A stretch of 64,000 nucleotides of DNA from Natronogracilivirga saccharolytica (lineage in GTDB: Bacteria > Bacteroidota > Rhodothermia > Balneolales > Natronogracilivirgulaceae), in assembly GCF_017921895.1 (NCBI RefSeq), contig NZ_JAFIDN010000003.1, forward strand, positions 248,001-312,000. The letters are read 5' to 3'. Shown in pieces: positions 26,240 through 35,851 of this stretch. The first letter of the stretch is position 1. Each line of letters starts with the position of its first letter. The notes under the pieces were generated by a model. The model was not told the DNA's origin. It saw nothing but the letters and a program-made list of their open reading frames with translations, and ran no database searches. A program made the position numbers and the translations under genes.

Positions 26240-27592
26240 TTATTTGACAAGCATCATGGTACGCGTCAGCACCTGTTCGCCTGCCTGAAGCTGGTAGATA
26301 TAGCTTCCGCTGGAAAGCTGTCCGGCATCAAATTCGATCTGATGGGATCCGGCATCCTGCATTCCCTGCTGAAGCGTTGTGATATGTTCCCCCGTTACGC
26401 TATACACATCCAGACTCACATCGGCAGGTGCCTCAAGAGTGTAGGTAATGGTAGTGGTCGGGTTGAACGGGTTGGGGTAGTTCTGATCGAGGGAAATGCT
26501 TTTCGCAAAGTCCCGTTCCGGTTGTTCGCCGGATGTCTCCACACCCCCGATACCCAGCTCAAAATGCATGACCGGGTTGTTTGAGGACATGACCACGGCA
26601 TTGCCATCGTTAGTGAAATTGACAAATCCGGTCAGCTGAATATTTTCCACCGCCTGATCTGCCTCAAAAATGACCATATGGCGCAGGAAGGGGTCATCCG
26701 GATCGGTGACATCAACAACGGAGAACGGAGTGTCCGGATAACGCGGTCCGGTCAGGATGAAATTACCCTCTTCGGTCTCAATGTAGTCGAGGTCGTAGTG
26801 GTCCAGGTTGATGATGGCTTCATCCACCGTTGCCTCTACTTCATTGTTTTCCAGGTTGAACAGGGCAGCCTGCGTGTTGGGACCGTTGGTCCAGACACGG
26901 TCATCATCACCGGGGATGGTTCCAAATCCACCGCCAAGACCCTGATCGCCGGTTTCAAGCTTGTCGGCCATCGTAAACGCACCGTCATCCCATTCCAGAA
27001 CGAGAATTCCGGAGTTCTGGAAACCGGATACCAGGGCGCGGAGTCCGTTATCGGTCATGTGGACGTCCAGACCCTGTCCCCATTGAGCCCATTCACCGGA
27101 TTCATCCGGCATGTCATGAGCTTCATTGTATACCACTTCGGGGTCAGCCGACTCATCTTCCCAGTGGTAGATGCGGATTTCGGCTTCCATGACCTGGTTG
27201 ATGCCAAAAATCTGACCATCTTCGGTAGCGGCCATTTCAATCAGCTCCAATGTCACATCACCGCCGGCAACATCTTCGGTCATCGGCAGATAGTCGATGA
27301 ACTCCCCGTTGTCACCATCCAGAACGGCTACCTGGGGATCGCCGTCCATGACTGTCGGAATAAGTACATTTCCGGTGCCCGGGTTGTACGTTCCGCCCTG
27401 ATTGACATAAGCCGGCTCACCGTCTTCATCAAGGTCGTACAGGAACTCCTCATCGGCCGGGGCAGTGCTCCATTCCGGGTCGATCAGTTCAAAATCATCG
27501 GTTACATTTTGTGCCTGCACCGACAGCGAAAAACTGAAAATGACAGCAAGGCACAGAGTGAAAAGTTTAGAGGGTGTAAGATTTCGTATCAT
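26240..27592 (-). CDS. T9SS-secreted protein of SusCD trio 1 (unknown family)
   Basis: The start is ATG 27592 (MIRNLTPSK), preceded by AAAAGGAGAA; a longer frame upstream has no such site. The 450-residue product has a signal peptide ending at VQAQ and a beta-propeller-like middle with repeated strand-loop units. Residues 370-450 form a type A C-terminal sorting domain (NYPNPFNPTTTITYTL, SSGSYIYQLQAG, MMLVK), which sends proteins through the type IX secretion system. It is the last gene of a SusC-SusD operon, 35 bp downstream of susD. It probably assists in surface binding of the transported ligand. A close paralogue is at 44915. The family may be DUF4623-like; that is a guess. Confidence 0.8.
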   Translation of the reverse strand: MIRNLTPSKLFTLCLAVIFSFSLSVQAQNVTDDFELIDPEWSTAPADEEFLYDLDEDGEPAYVNQGGTYNPGTGNVLIPTVMDGDPQVAVLDGDNGEFIDYLPMTEDVAGGDVTLELIEMAATEDGQIFGINQVMEAEIRIYHWEDESADPEVVYNEAHDMPDESGEWAQWGQGLDVHMTDNGLRALVSGFQNSGILVLEWDDGAFTMADKLETGDQGLGGGFGTIPGDDDRVWTNGPNTQAALFNLENNEVEATVDEAIINLDHYDLDYIETEEGNFILTGPRYPDTPFSVVDVTDPDDPFLRHMVIFEADQAVENIQLTGFVNFTNDGNAVVMSSNNPVMHFELGIGGVETSGEQPERDFAKSISLDQNYPNPFNPTTTITYTLEAPADVSLDVYSVTGEHITTLQQGMQDAGSHQIEFDAGQLSSGSYIYQLQAGEQVLTRTMMLVK

Positions 27593-27627
27593 ACGTTCTC
27601 CTTTTGGTTTTCGGTTAATGGTTTGAT

Positions 27628-29211
27628 CTACATTTCGTCTACGTGAATGTCGGGATTGGCGTCCCACCACATCCTGCGGGTTGGATGCATCCGGAAATCA
27701 CCCGGGTCACCATCCTGACGCTCAATGGCTTCTCTGAGATTATCGGGATTGAGGCCTTCTTCTTCCGAGGGGTAGCGCACACGGCGAGGCAGCTGTCCGT
27801 CAGTTTCGCCGCCGCCGGGAGCCGCTATCTCATAGGGCTCCGGAAATCCTGTGCGGCGCATCTCTGCCCAGGCTTCCAGGCCTTGTCCGTATATGGCAAG
27901 CCATTTCTGAGTCATGATTTGCTCAAGCTGCTCTTCAAAAGAGGCGCCGGACTCATACGCAACACCGGATTGACCGACATAATCGTCGATTTCGTCCTGA
28001 GCGATTTTGTCATCTTCGAGATCCCGCTCGACATAATCGATCAGCCAGTTCAGGTGCTCCATGTTTGCCCTGATCCCTTCTTCATAGTGATCGGCGGCAT
28101 TCCCGGGTCCCCAACCCCGCAAGGCAGCCTCCGCTTCAAGAAACTTGACCTCGGCATAGGTGATGAAGGGTATGGGAGTGTCCTGCTGGACAAAAAGGGC
28201 GCCCTGGGTTGAATAATTCCGGTCGGGATGATCTCCCAGCTGGCTGTCGGAAAGGCCGTTGGGCAATCCCGCAAACTGCCTGCGCACATTGGGCCGTGCG
28301 TAAATTTCCAGTCTCGGATCATCATACCCGGTCAGCCGGTCGATCATTTTTTCACTGACACGGTACTCGTCAAAACTGTAAACCCAGTACATCGGGTTTT
28401 CATGAACCAGGTCACCGGTGCCGCCTCCCGGATCGGTTTCAAGGTATGCATTCTGATCGTTGCCGGATATGATCAGCCCGGTGTTCAGGACATCGCTTAC
28501 ATGCTCCTGTGCCAGATCCTGATCGGCATAGGCAACTCTCATGGCAAGCCTGAGACGCAGTGAGTTGCCGAAACGCCTCCATTGATCCAGATCATCGTGG
28601 AAAAGAACATCAGCATCCCCAGTACGGTACTCAAGCCCTTCATCAAGCTGGTCCACGGCATCCCTGAGGTCCTCCAGCATATGATTATAGATATCTTCCT
28701 GGGAATCATATGCCGGGCGAAGGTCCTCCTGGAAGGCCTCGGAGTAAGGAATATCACCGAAAAAGTCGGTAACTCTGTGCATGGTGAAGGCATGCCAGAT
28801 GCGCGCCTGGGCATTCAGGTTGGCAAGGTCAGGATCATCATCGGTTTTCTGGATGGCCTCGGCGATATTTATTCCAAAATCTGAATACGAAGACGTCCAT
28901 AGTCTGGTGAGCCAGTCCTGGTTGGTTTCATACCGGTCCGTTCCCCAGCCGGTCTGTGAATTGGCGAAATACTGGGAGTAACGGTTGCCGTACAGATCCT
29001 TGGCGCGTTGATAAACATCGTAGCGCAACGCACCGTAAACAAGGCCGCGGGTAAACAGCATTTCCGGCGGCACATCGGTAACACTGGTCGGATCCGTGTT
29101 TATCTCCTCAAAATTGTCCGTGCATGCAATGACAACAAAAAGCATCAACAGGATTCCGGTAATTGTCAGGGTTCTCATCGTGGTTATTCTGCTTGATTTA
29201 AAATTTTTCAT
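27628..29211 (-). CDS. SusD/RagB-like surface nutrient-binding lipoprotein (copy 1)
   Basis: The 527-residue protein has a lipoprotein signal with the cysteine in VVIACTDNFEEIN. It follows the SusD-like plan: TPR-type helices carrying GLVYGALRYDVYQR and GNRYSQYFA, EAEAALRGWG, QKWLAIYGQGLEAWAEMRRTG near the C-terminus, and a closing MHPTRRMWWD. SusD proteins cap the SusC transporter at the cell surface and capture glycans or peptides. It lies 35 bp after susC copy 1 in the same operon. The paralogue at 46393 matches it along almost the whole length. Confidence 0.9.
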   Translation of the reverse strand: MKNFKSSRITTMRTLTITGILLMLFVVIACTDNFEEINTDPTSVTDVPPEMLFTRGLVYGALRYDVYQRAKDLYGNRYSQYFANSQTGWGTDRYETNQDWLTRLWTSSYSDFGINIAEAIQKTDDDPDLANLNAQARIWHAFTMHRVTDFFGDIPYSEAFQEDLRPAYDSQEDIYNHMLEDLRDAVDQLDEGLEYRTGDADVLFHDDLDQWRRFGNSLRLRLAMRVAYADQDLAQEHVSDVLNTGLIISGNDQNAYLETDPGGGTGDLVHENPMYWVYSFDEYRVSEKMIDRLTGYDDPRLEIYARPNVRRQFAGLPNGLSDSQLGDHPDRNYSTQGALFVQQDTPIPFITYAEVKFLEAEAALRGWGPGNAADHYEEGIRANMEHLNWLIDYVERDLEDDKIAQDEIDDYVGQSGVAYESGASFEEQLEQIMTQKWLAIYGQGLEAWAEMRRTGFPEPYEIAAPGGGETDGQLPRRVRYPSEEEGLNPDNLREAIERQDGDPGDFRMHPTRRMWWDANPDIHVDEM

Positions 29212-29246
29212 GGAAACGGTAATCGGATGACGGTTTTCCGGGTTTG

Positions 29247-32200
29247 TTATATGCGTACGTTGATGTTAAATCCGACGCTGCGTGTTTCGGGAAACCCGAA
29301 TGCCTCTATTCCCTGGGCATTTCCAATGTTGAAACTGCCCTGTGCCGGACTGAAGCCGGGGGTGTTTTTGTGGAAATAGAACAGGTTCCGGCCAATCACC
29401 GATACTTCAAGTGCGATAATGGGCAGTTGTTCAAGTAAATGAGGAGGCATGAAGTAGGAAAAGGATATTTCACGCATCCGTACATAAGTAGCATCGTAAA
29501 CAAACTCCTCGGTAATTGGGGAGTATCCGCCGACATTGCTCCAGTAGGATTGCGGGTCAACCGGCTTGTCATTCTCGACCCACTCTGTATTTCCGTCCGC
29601 ATCGGTAGTTTCTACAACGCCTTCAGCGACAAACCCGCGGGGTTCGGCATCTGCAACGCCCTCCTCCAGTTCCGCCTGATAGGCATACCACTCCCGGCGC
29701 CCTTCAAGCGTGACTTTTGAATTGCCCCGCTGGGCCATGAATGCGTTCATGAGCGAGTATACCTCACCTCCGTAGGAAATGTCGATCAGTGTGCTCAGCC
29801 CGAAGTTGCGGTACCTGATGTCATTGGAAATGCCACCGGTCCAGTCCGGATTGAAGTTTCCAAGCACATGATCGCCGTCATCTTCCACCGGCATACCATC
29901 ACTGTCAATAATTCTTCGCCCGTCATCATTGCGCTTGTACCGCGTTCCGACAATATCGCCGAAAGGTTCCCCTACGGACGCACGTACGACGGCTCCGTCT
30001 ATGCTGCCGAGGAAATAGTTTTCTACATCCTCATGCAGTTCGATGATCTGGTTGCGGTTGAGTCCGAAGGTAAAGCGGGAGTCCCAGCGCCATCCGGTCC
30101 TGGACTCCAGAGGCGTTATGCCTGCGACAGCTTCAAATCCGCGGTTGCGGATCTCACCGGCATTCACCGTCGCGGACGTGTGTCCGGATGCTTTTGAAAC
30201 CGGGATGTTCAGAATCTGATTCCGCGTGGTTTCCGTATAGGCCGTCATATCCAGCGTCAGGCGGTTGTTGAAGAAGCGCAAGTCAAGTCCGGCTTCATAG
30301 GACCGGGCGATTTCCGGCTTCAGGTCTACCGCAGGCAGTGTGCCGGGCCCGTCGGCAAACGGCTGATCGAAATGTCCCGGATTGACGTTGTATACGAAAT
30401 TGGTCATATACGGATTACCTCCGGCTCCGACATCAGCAAACGAGAGTCTGATGCGGCCGAAGTTGAACGTTTCCGACTCCAGCCCGAAAGCCTCACTCCA
30501 GACAAGCGTTCCGGAAATGGAAGGATACATGAACGGCAGGTTTTCTGTCGGGAGGGTGGATACCCAGTCAATGCGGTTGGTGACTTCCAGAAAGGCATAG
30601 TTCCGAAAACCCAGCTGTGCCGATCCGAAAATGGAGTTCTCACGCTCACGGCCGACAGCGTGGATGTTTGTAACCCGTTCGGCATTGCTGACATCATAAA
30701 AGCCGGGTATGGCAAGTCCGGCCGCACTGTGCCCGAACTCTCTCATGTCATAATTCCGGTAGTTGGCTCCGAAATTCATGTCCAGATGCCACTCTTCGGC
30801 CAGCGGCCTGTCAATGGTAAGTATACCGGTCATATTGAACTCCTCGACGGTCCGGGAGCGCTGGGTAAAGTTCGGCCGGTCTTCGTACGGCGTGTTGGTG
30901 GCCCGGCGGTGCTCCCTGGTTTCTTCAAAGTAGTCAAGTCCTGCCCGGCCCATGACACTGATCCAGTCATTGATGTCATAATCAATCTGGGCAAATCCGT
31001 AAGCACGGTCTCTTTCATCTTCGTTGATATTGAGGTTGTAAGCCCAGTAGGGGTTCATGTTGCGGGTTGAGCGCTGATCCTCGTCGCGCAGCCAGGCGCC
31101 GTCCCAGGTCCGGGTAAACCCGTCAGCTGTCTGGAAATTTTCCATGTCGGAGAGCAGCTCGCTCCGCGGCATGCGGACCAGTGCCTTTACAGGGTTGTCG
31201 GGATCACGTGCCTGCGGGGGCCGGTTGAAGCCGTCCTGTTTGACGTAGTTGAATCGTCCCTCGGCCCGCAGCCTGTCCGAGAATTGCTTGTGAGCACGCA
31301 GCGAAACGCTGTGGCGGGTTACGTCACTGTCAGGATAAATACCCTGGTTGGACATGTTGGTGTAAGAAAGGCGGTATGCGTGGTCGGTTCCGCCGCCGGT
31401 GAGTGTCAGGGACTGATTGCTGGTGACCCCGGTCCGGAAAAAGTCAGTGACCGGATCATCCTGGCCGGTGTAGGGCCGCACCTCATCCGTCCAGTCCCGG
31501 ATCATAATATCGGATGACATGCGCGGACCCCAGCTGTTTTCCTCGCTGTTGTCGATGATATAATAATCTTCATCGGGATTGTAATCGCTGAAAGTGCCTC
31601 CGGAACCGCGGCCGTATTCGTTCTGGAATTCGGGTGTAATTGCCGGCTGTTCAATGGTAACATTGGATGTGTATTCCACGCCGATCCCGTCGACACCTGA
31701 ACCGTCCTTGGTGGTGATGATGACGGCACCGTTGGCGGCTCTGGACCCGTAAAGCGCGGCTGCGTTGGGTCCCTGGAGAATATTGATTGATTTGATATCG
31801 TGAGGGTTGATCTGGTTCAGACCGGTTCCGTAGTCGAATCCGCCCCACTCACCGGCGCTCATGCCGCCGGAGTTGTCGATGGGCATGCCGTCTACAATGA
31901 AAAGCGGCTGATTGGCATCACCGGGCCGCAGTGAGCGGTGTCCGCGAATGATAACTCTTGCAGAGCCATCAGCGCCGGTTCCCAGCCCGGAAATATCGAC
32001 ATTGGCAACACGGCCCTGAAGAGATGTCATGGCATTCATGTCATGGCTTCGGATGAAGTCGTCTGCATCAATTTCCTGTATGGTATGACCGATGGATTTT
32101 TCATCGCGTGTCATTCCCATCGCAGTGACAACGACATCATCACCTTCGAAGACGACAGGACTCAGCCGGACATCGATGGAGGTTCGGTCATCAATTGCAA

Positions 32201-32459
32201 CACTTCGCTCTTCGTAACCGACAAAAGAGAATACCAGATATTCCCCGTCTTCCGGGACTTCAATCTGGTAGTTACCGTCTTCGTCAGAGGTGGTGCCAAT
32301 GGTAGTTTCATCAACAACGATGTTGACTCCGGGAAGCCGGGACTCATCATCGGCGTCATAAACGGTCCCTGTAATTGTGGTTGTCTGGGCTTTGATGCTG
32401 ACTGAGAATGTAACCAGCAGACAGCACATGACGCCGGCTTTCAGTATGCGTGAACTCAT
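29247..32459 (-). CDS. SusC/RagA TonB-dependent transporter (copy 1)
   Basis: The 1070-residue outer-membrane transporter has a signal peptide ending at IKAQ, and a carboxypeptidase-regulatory-like domain at about 27-105 (ITGTVYDADDESRLPGVNI, SFVGYEER). The plug domain follows (VVVTAMGMTRDEKSIG, LQGRVANVDI, IRGHRSLRPG, FIVDGMPIDNSGG), then a 22-strand-type barrel ending in an aromatic-rich C-terminal strand (RSVGFNINVRI). It imports ligands captured by SusD using TonB energy. It heads the trio SusC-SusD-T9SS protein. Copy 2 at 47995 is a close paralogue. The 497-bp upstream region contains repeats described separately. Confidence 0.93.
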   Translation of the reverse strand: MSSRILKAGVMCCLLVTFSVSIKAQTTTITGTVYDADDESRLPGVNIVVDETTIGTTSDEDGNYQIEVPEDGEYLVFSFVGYEERSVAIDDRTSIDVRLSPVVFEGDDVVVTAMGMTRDEKSIGHTIQEIDADDFIRSHDMNAMTSLQGRVANVDISGLGTGADGSARVIIRGHRSLRPGDANQPLFIVDGMPIDNSGGMSAGEWGGFDYGTGLNQINPHDIKSINILQGPNAAALYGSRAANGAVIITTKDGSGVDGIGVEYTSNVTIEQPAITPEFQNEYGRGSGGTFSDYNPDEDYYIIDNSEENSWGPRMSSDIMIRDWTDEVRPYTGQDDPVTDFFRTGVTSNQSLTLTGGGTDHAYRLSYTNMSNQGIYPDSDVTRHSVSLRAHKQFSDRLRAEGRFNYVKQDGFNRPPQARDPDNPVKALVRMPRSELLSDMENFQTADGFTRTWDGAWLRDEDQRSTRNMNPYWAYNLNINEDERDRAYGFAQIDYDINDWISVMGRAGLDYFEETREHRRATNTPYEDRPNFTQRSRTVEEFNMTGILTIDRPLAEEWHLDMNFGANYRNYDMREFGHSAAGLAIPGFYDVSNAERVTNIHAVGRERENSIFGSAQLGFRNYAFLEVTNRIDWVSTLPTENLPFMYPSISGTLVWSEAFGLESETFNFGRIRLSFADVGAGGNPYMTNFVYNVNPGHFDQPFADGPGTLPAVDLKPEIARSYEAGLDLRFFNNRLTLDMTAYTETTRNQILNIPVSKASGHTSATVNAGEIRNRGFEAVAGITPLESRTGWRWDSRFTFGLNRNQIIELHEDVENYFLGSIDGAVVRASVGEPFGDIVGTRYKRNDDGRRIIDSDGMPVEDDGDHVLGNFNPDWTGGISNDIRYRNFGLSTLIDISYGGEVYSLMNAFMAQRGNSKVTLEGRREWYAYQAELEEGVADAEPRGFVAEGVVETTDADGNTEWVENDKPVDPQSYWSNVGGYSPITEEFVYDATYVRMREISFSYFMPPHLLEQLPIIALEVSVIGRNLFYFHKNTPGFSPAQGSFNIGNAQGIEAFGFPETRSVGFNINVRI

Positions 32460-32956
32460 ATTTTAAACGGGGAGTTAATGTTAATTACGGTCCTGTTTTT
32501 TAATAAATGATATCAGGGATATCACGGTTTACATTCAACCGTTTTCCGGTACAGGTCCCTGATACTGCGCGGTTTATTATTAGTATCTTGTCATCTGAAA
32601 TGGCAATTGGCAATGGCAATTGTCAAATATTATCATGACTGGTATGTACTATCAGCAACTAATATGAAACCGCTTTTTTGTTGTTGTTAAATAAACAGAA
32701 AATCAACAAAAATGAAACGTCCGCGTATGTTAAATACGTTGTTTAATATTATTTTTTGTTTGTAAAATAATAGTTGGTGCTATACACGTATGCGTCGTAT
32801 AAAAATTATTACATATTAACATAAGTTAAATTATGTTATTCGTGTGGTTTGGATGCAGTCCGCTCCCCGGTATCATGTGCCTGAAGCCGCAGCACTGCTG
32901 AACAGCTGATGCATATGATAAGGCAAACCCGGTTTTACCCGTATACCGCGGCAGTG
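32460..32956. other. Intergenic region upstream of susC copy 1
   Basis: These 497 bases lie between the GH38 stop and the susC start. The 32640-32840 part is very AT-rich. An inverted repeat TATCAGGGA (32511-32519) / TCCCTGATA (32556-32564) sits 52-105 bases upstream of susC and could form a leader hairpin. No ORF of interest was seen. Confidence 0.5.
32601..32622. promoter_or_regulatory. Repeated GGCAATTG motif upstream of susC copy 1
   Basis: GGCAATTG occurs at 32602-32609 and 32615-32622, each containing the palindrome CAATTG. It is about 145 bases before susC and could be a regulator site; no regulator gene is adjacent. Confidence 0.3.
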
Positions 32957-35812
32957 TCAGTATTCCAGCAGGATCGTTACAATCTGGCGGGAAGCCGCAT
33001 CAATACTGATTTTACGGCCTTCACGAACGGATAACTCTCCGGCCGGTTTTTCTTCCAGGGTAAGCTGTGTCGCTTTTTTGACAGGGAACCACGAGGTAAT
33101 CTCTCCGGAAACAGGACGGTCTGACGGGTTATACAAACGAAGCACAAATTGTCCCTCCGGTCCTTTCGTTCCGTTTTCACCGGCATACGAGCCCTGGGCT
33201 TTCTTGATGGAACTGAAAGTGAGTACGGACGGACTGATATTGAGGAATGAGGTTCCGGGCGCAATGTCCCCCCCGGCCGGACCGGTTTCGAACATCCGCA
33301 GGGCATAATTGAACCGGAATGCCTGCTCAAATACACCGCCGCTCTCCCAGTTTCCATCATGAGGGTAAAAGGCCAGCCGGTATTGCTGCTTTCCGAAGCA
33401 CTGGGTTCCCTTCATCCCGGAATAGTCAACTTCGGATGCCACAGGTATGCGGTATTCAAATGAACGCATCAGTGTAACGGCCAGCGTCTGATCCTCATCA
33501 TCACGTACTTCGTACTCCTTGAGTCCGTCAACCAGGACGGCGGTGCCTTCCGAATCATTGGCGACATCAACAAAATGGTGCATGGGATAGTCATACATCG
33601 GCTGTTCCACCCAGTCATGGCTGTCAATGCGCCGGGTTTCACGCTTCACAACATCAAACTGACCTTCACCCCATGAGTATCCGGCGTTCAGCCCCAGCGG
33701 AAACATGATCCGCAGCCGGTGACTTTCGGCAGTATTGTCAACTTCGACGGAAAGCTCCGGCCACTTTTGGCCGTGGCTGAGTGAAACTTCGAGTGTTACC
33801 GGCATATCGACCCGCTCACTGCTTCCGGATTTTCTTGCCTGAAGATCCGCCGGCAGTGACATGACATGACGGATCAGCACACTTGCCTTCAGCGGACCGT
33901 TTTCGGTCAGTGAGATCTCCGGCGTCGTTCCTTTCGTGTCGGTAAAAGGACCGATGGCTTCATGAACCCACGCATGTCCGGCCTCGCCCTCATCATAGAA
34001 CCAGGCCTGGTTGCGATACGTCTTGTTCCGGCTCTTGTCGGTCACATCAAGGGTTCCGTCACGGTTGATTTTCACGCTGAGATGATCATTTTCAAGCTTC
34101 CACTCAGAGCCTTTTCCGGATGCTATCGCAGCACCGGCGGTTGTATCCTCTCCGGCAGCACCGGCAGCACTGTTTTCACTTTCGTGAAGGTCATTTTGTT
34201 TGTTTTCTGATACGTTATTGCTGACCGGAAGCACCTTGACGGAATCAAATCCCATAGCCGGGATATCCGGTGTCAGCATGTGCACCCGATAGCGAACCAT
34301 GCTGAAGTACATCGGACGGTTGACAGGCTGTTCCAGGATCGGCTGCACCTCGCTTCGTTCAATAAGCTGAAAAGGAAGCGTGTTGCCGGACCTGTCCTGA
34401 AGCTTGATTCCGCCCTTATCAAACTCCTGCGGTACATCAATTACAGCTTCAACTACCTCGGATCGTCCGTATTGGGTGGTGTTTACGGCAACAATATGAA
34501 TACTGTCAGGATCTTCGTCCGAAAGGTCAATGCTGCCGGCAAGATGTTTTGCCGCCCGGTCATACATGCCACGCGAGATCTCTTCGGAATGGCGGAACCG
34601 GTACATCATATCCTCATGGATGGGATCAAGACTGCATCCGCCAATGGAATCATGCGCAGAATTCTGGATCAGCAAATCCCAGGCCATTTCCGGATAGCGG
34701 TCGTTGATATCGAGTCCGGCCATGCCCATGAAACAGTTCAGCGGTTCGGCATAGTGTTGAATCCAGCGCTCGGCATTGAAGTTGGCCTGCTTCAGGTACA
34801 TTCTGGCTGAAAGGGCATACCCGTACAGATTGGCACTCCGGTGATCGTACTGGGCGCTGCGCCGCTCGCCTTTTACCAGCGACAGGTTGTCGTGATCGAT
34901 CTCTTCCGCGAGATGCTTTGCGTACTCTTCCAGTGTGCTGTGGCGGATATCAAGGTCCGGAAACTCCTTGCGGATGTCGCGCAGCAGCTGCACGGTTTTG
35001 GCGTTCGGACCGCTTGAATCATGTCCCTCCATCCAGATGACATGGCGTGTGGTAAAATCATCCGCCTGATCCCGGATAATCTTTTCGACCGATTCCCGGA
35101 TATTTTCAGGGGTGTATCCATCTTTGTAGCGGGTCATGAAGTAGTCTTCGCCGGACTGCTCTTTGTCGGCAAAGTGGAACGGACGTCCGCCGTTGCTCCA
35201 CCGGTACTCAATATCGGCCGGCTGTTCACCGTGAACGACAGGCCGGTAAATGTAGAAGTAAAAATTGTATCGGGGCCAGGTGGAAAAGCGGGAAGAGAGT
35301 GCGCGGGTTCCGTCGGCGCCTTCCCAAATGAATTCGGCCTTAGGGCTGTCGATTGAATTGATCCCGCGATAGAACATAATCAAGTCAATGCCGAACTCAC
35401 GGTACAGTTGAGGAAGCTGGGAAATTTGTCCCCATGAAAACGGGGAGTAGCCGATTTTTGAGACGCCGCCGAACTGTTCACATACCTCATGCCCGCGCAG
35501 CAGGTTGCGCACCAGGTTTTCACCTCCGACCATGTACTCATCGGGCAGGGTGTACCAGGGTCCGATCAGCAGCCGCTTGCTGCGCACCATTTCTGTCAGG
35601 AGTTCCTTTTTGTGCGGACGGGCTTCCAGATAGTCCGTGACCATAATGGACTGGCTGTCCAGATGATAAGCACGGTAATCGGGTTCTGATTCCAGGATGT
35701 CGAGCACTTCATCGAGCATCTCGACAAGCATCTGGCGGTTGCGCTGGTAGGGAAACCGCCATTCGCGGTCCCAGTGCGTATTGGAAATGACGTGAAATAC
35801 GCGGTCTGACAT
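32957..35812 (-). CDS. GH38-family alpha-mannosidase-like protein, catalytic Asp missing
   Basis: The 951-residue protein has GH38 architecture. Zinc ligands H13 and D15 lie in SNTHWDREW, and H387 in NSAHDSIGGCS. The usual nucleophile motif PDxFGxxxQxPQ appears as GYSPFSWGQISQLPQL, so Phe125 replaces the aspartate that is both nucleophile and zinc ligand. The C-terminal half has the usual beta-sandwich domains, with an Ala/Gly/Ser-rich insertion near residues 545-580. GH38 enzymes remove alpha-mannosyl groups. Without the Asp this copy may be inactive, act differently or bind only. It starts 39 bp after the HAD gene and has no signal peptide. Confidence 0.85.
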   Translation of the reverse strand: MSDRVFHVISNTHWDREWRFPYQRNRQMLVEMLDEVLDILESEPDYRAYHLDSQSIMVTDYLEARPHKKELLTEMVRSKRLLIGPWYTLPDEYMVGGENLVRNLLRGHEVCEQFGGVSKIGYSPFSWGQISQLPQLYREFGIDLIMFYRGINSIDSPKAEFIWEGADGTRALSSRFSTWPRYNFYFYIYRPVVHGEQPADIEYRWSNGGRPFHFADKEQSGEDYFMTRYKDGYTPENIRESVEKIIRDQADDFTTRHVIWMEGHDSSGPNAKTVQLLRDIRKEFPDLDIRHSTLEEYAKHLAEEIDHDNLSLVKGERRSAQYDHRSANLYGYALSARMYLKQANFNAERWIQHYAEPLNCFMGMAGLDINDRYPEMAWDLLIQNSAHDSIGGCSLDPIHEDMMYRFRHSEEISRGMYDRAAKHLAGSIDLSDEDPDSIHIVAVNTTQYGRSEVVEAVIDVPQEFDKGGIKLQDRSGNTLPFQLIERSEVQPILEQPVNRPMYFSMVRYRVHMLTPDIPAMGFDSVKVLPVSNNVSENKQNDLHESENSAAGAAGEDTTAGAAIASGKGSEWKLENDHLSVKINRDGTLDVTDKSRNKTYRNQAWFYDEGEAGHAWVHEAIGPFTDTKGTTPEISLTENGPLKASVLIRHVMSLPADLQARKSGSSERVDMPVTLEVSLSHGQKWPELSVEVDNTAESHRLRIMFPLGLNAGYSWGEGQFDVVKRETRRIDSHDWVEQPMYDYPMHHFVDVANDSEGTAVLVDGLKEYEVRDDEDQTLAVTLMRSFEYRIPVASEVDYSGMKGTQCFGKQQYRLAFYPHDGNWESGGVFEQAFRFNYALRMFETGPAGGDIAPGTSFLNISPSVLTFSSIKKAQGSYAGENGTKGPEGQFVLRLYNPSDRPVSGEITSWFPVKKATQLTLEEKPAGELSVREGRKISIDAASRQIVTILLEY

Positions 35813-35851
35813 AGAAAAATGGATTTTATGGTGTGTGATTGCCTGAATTGT

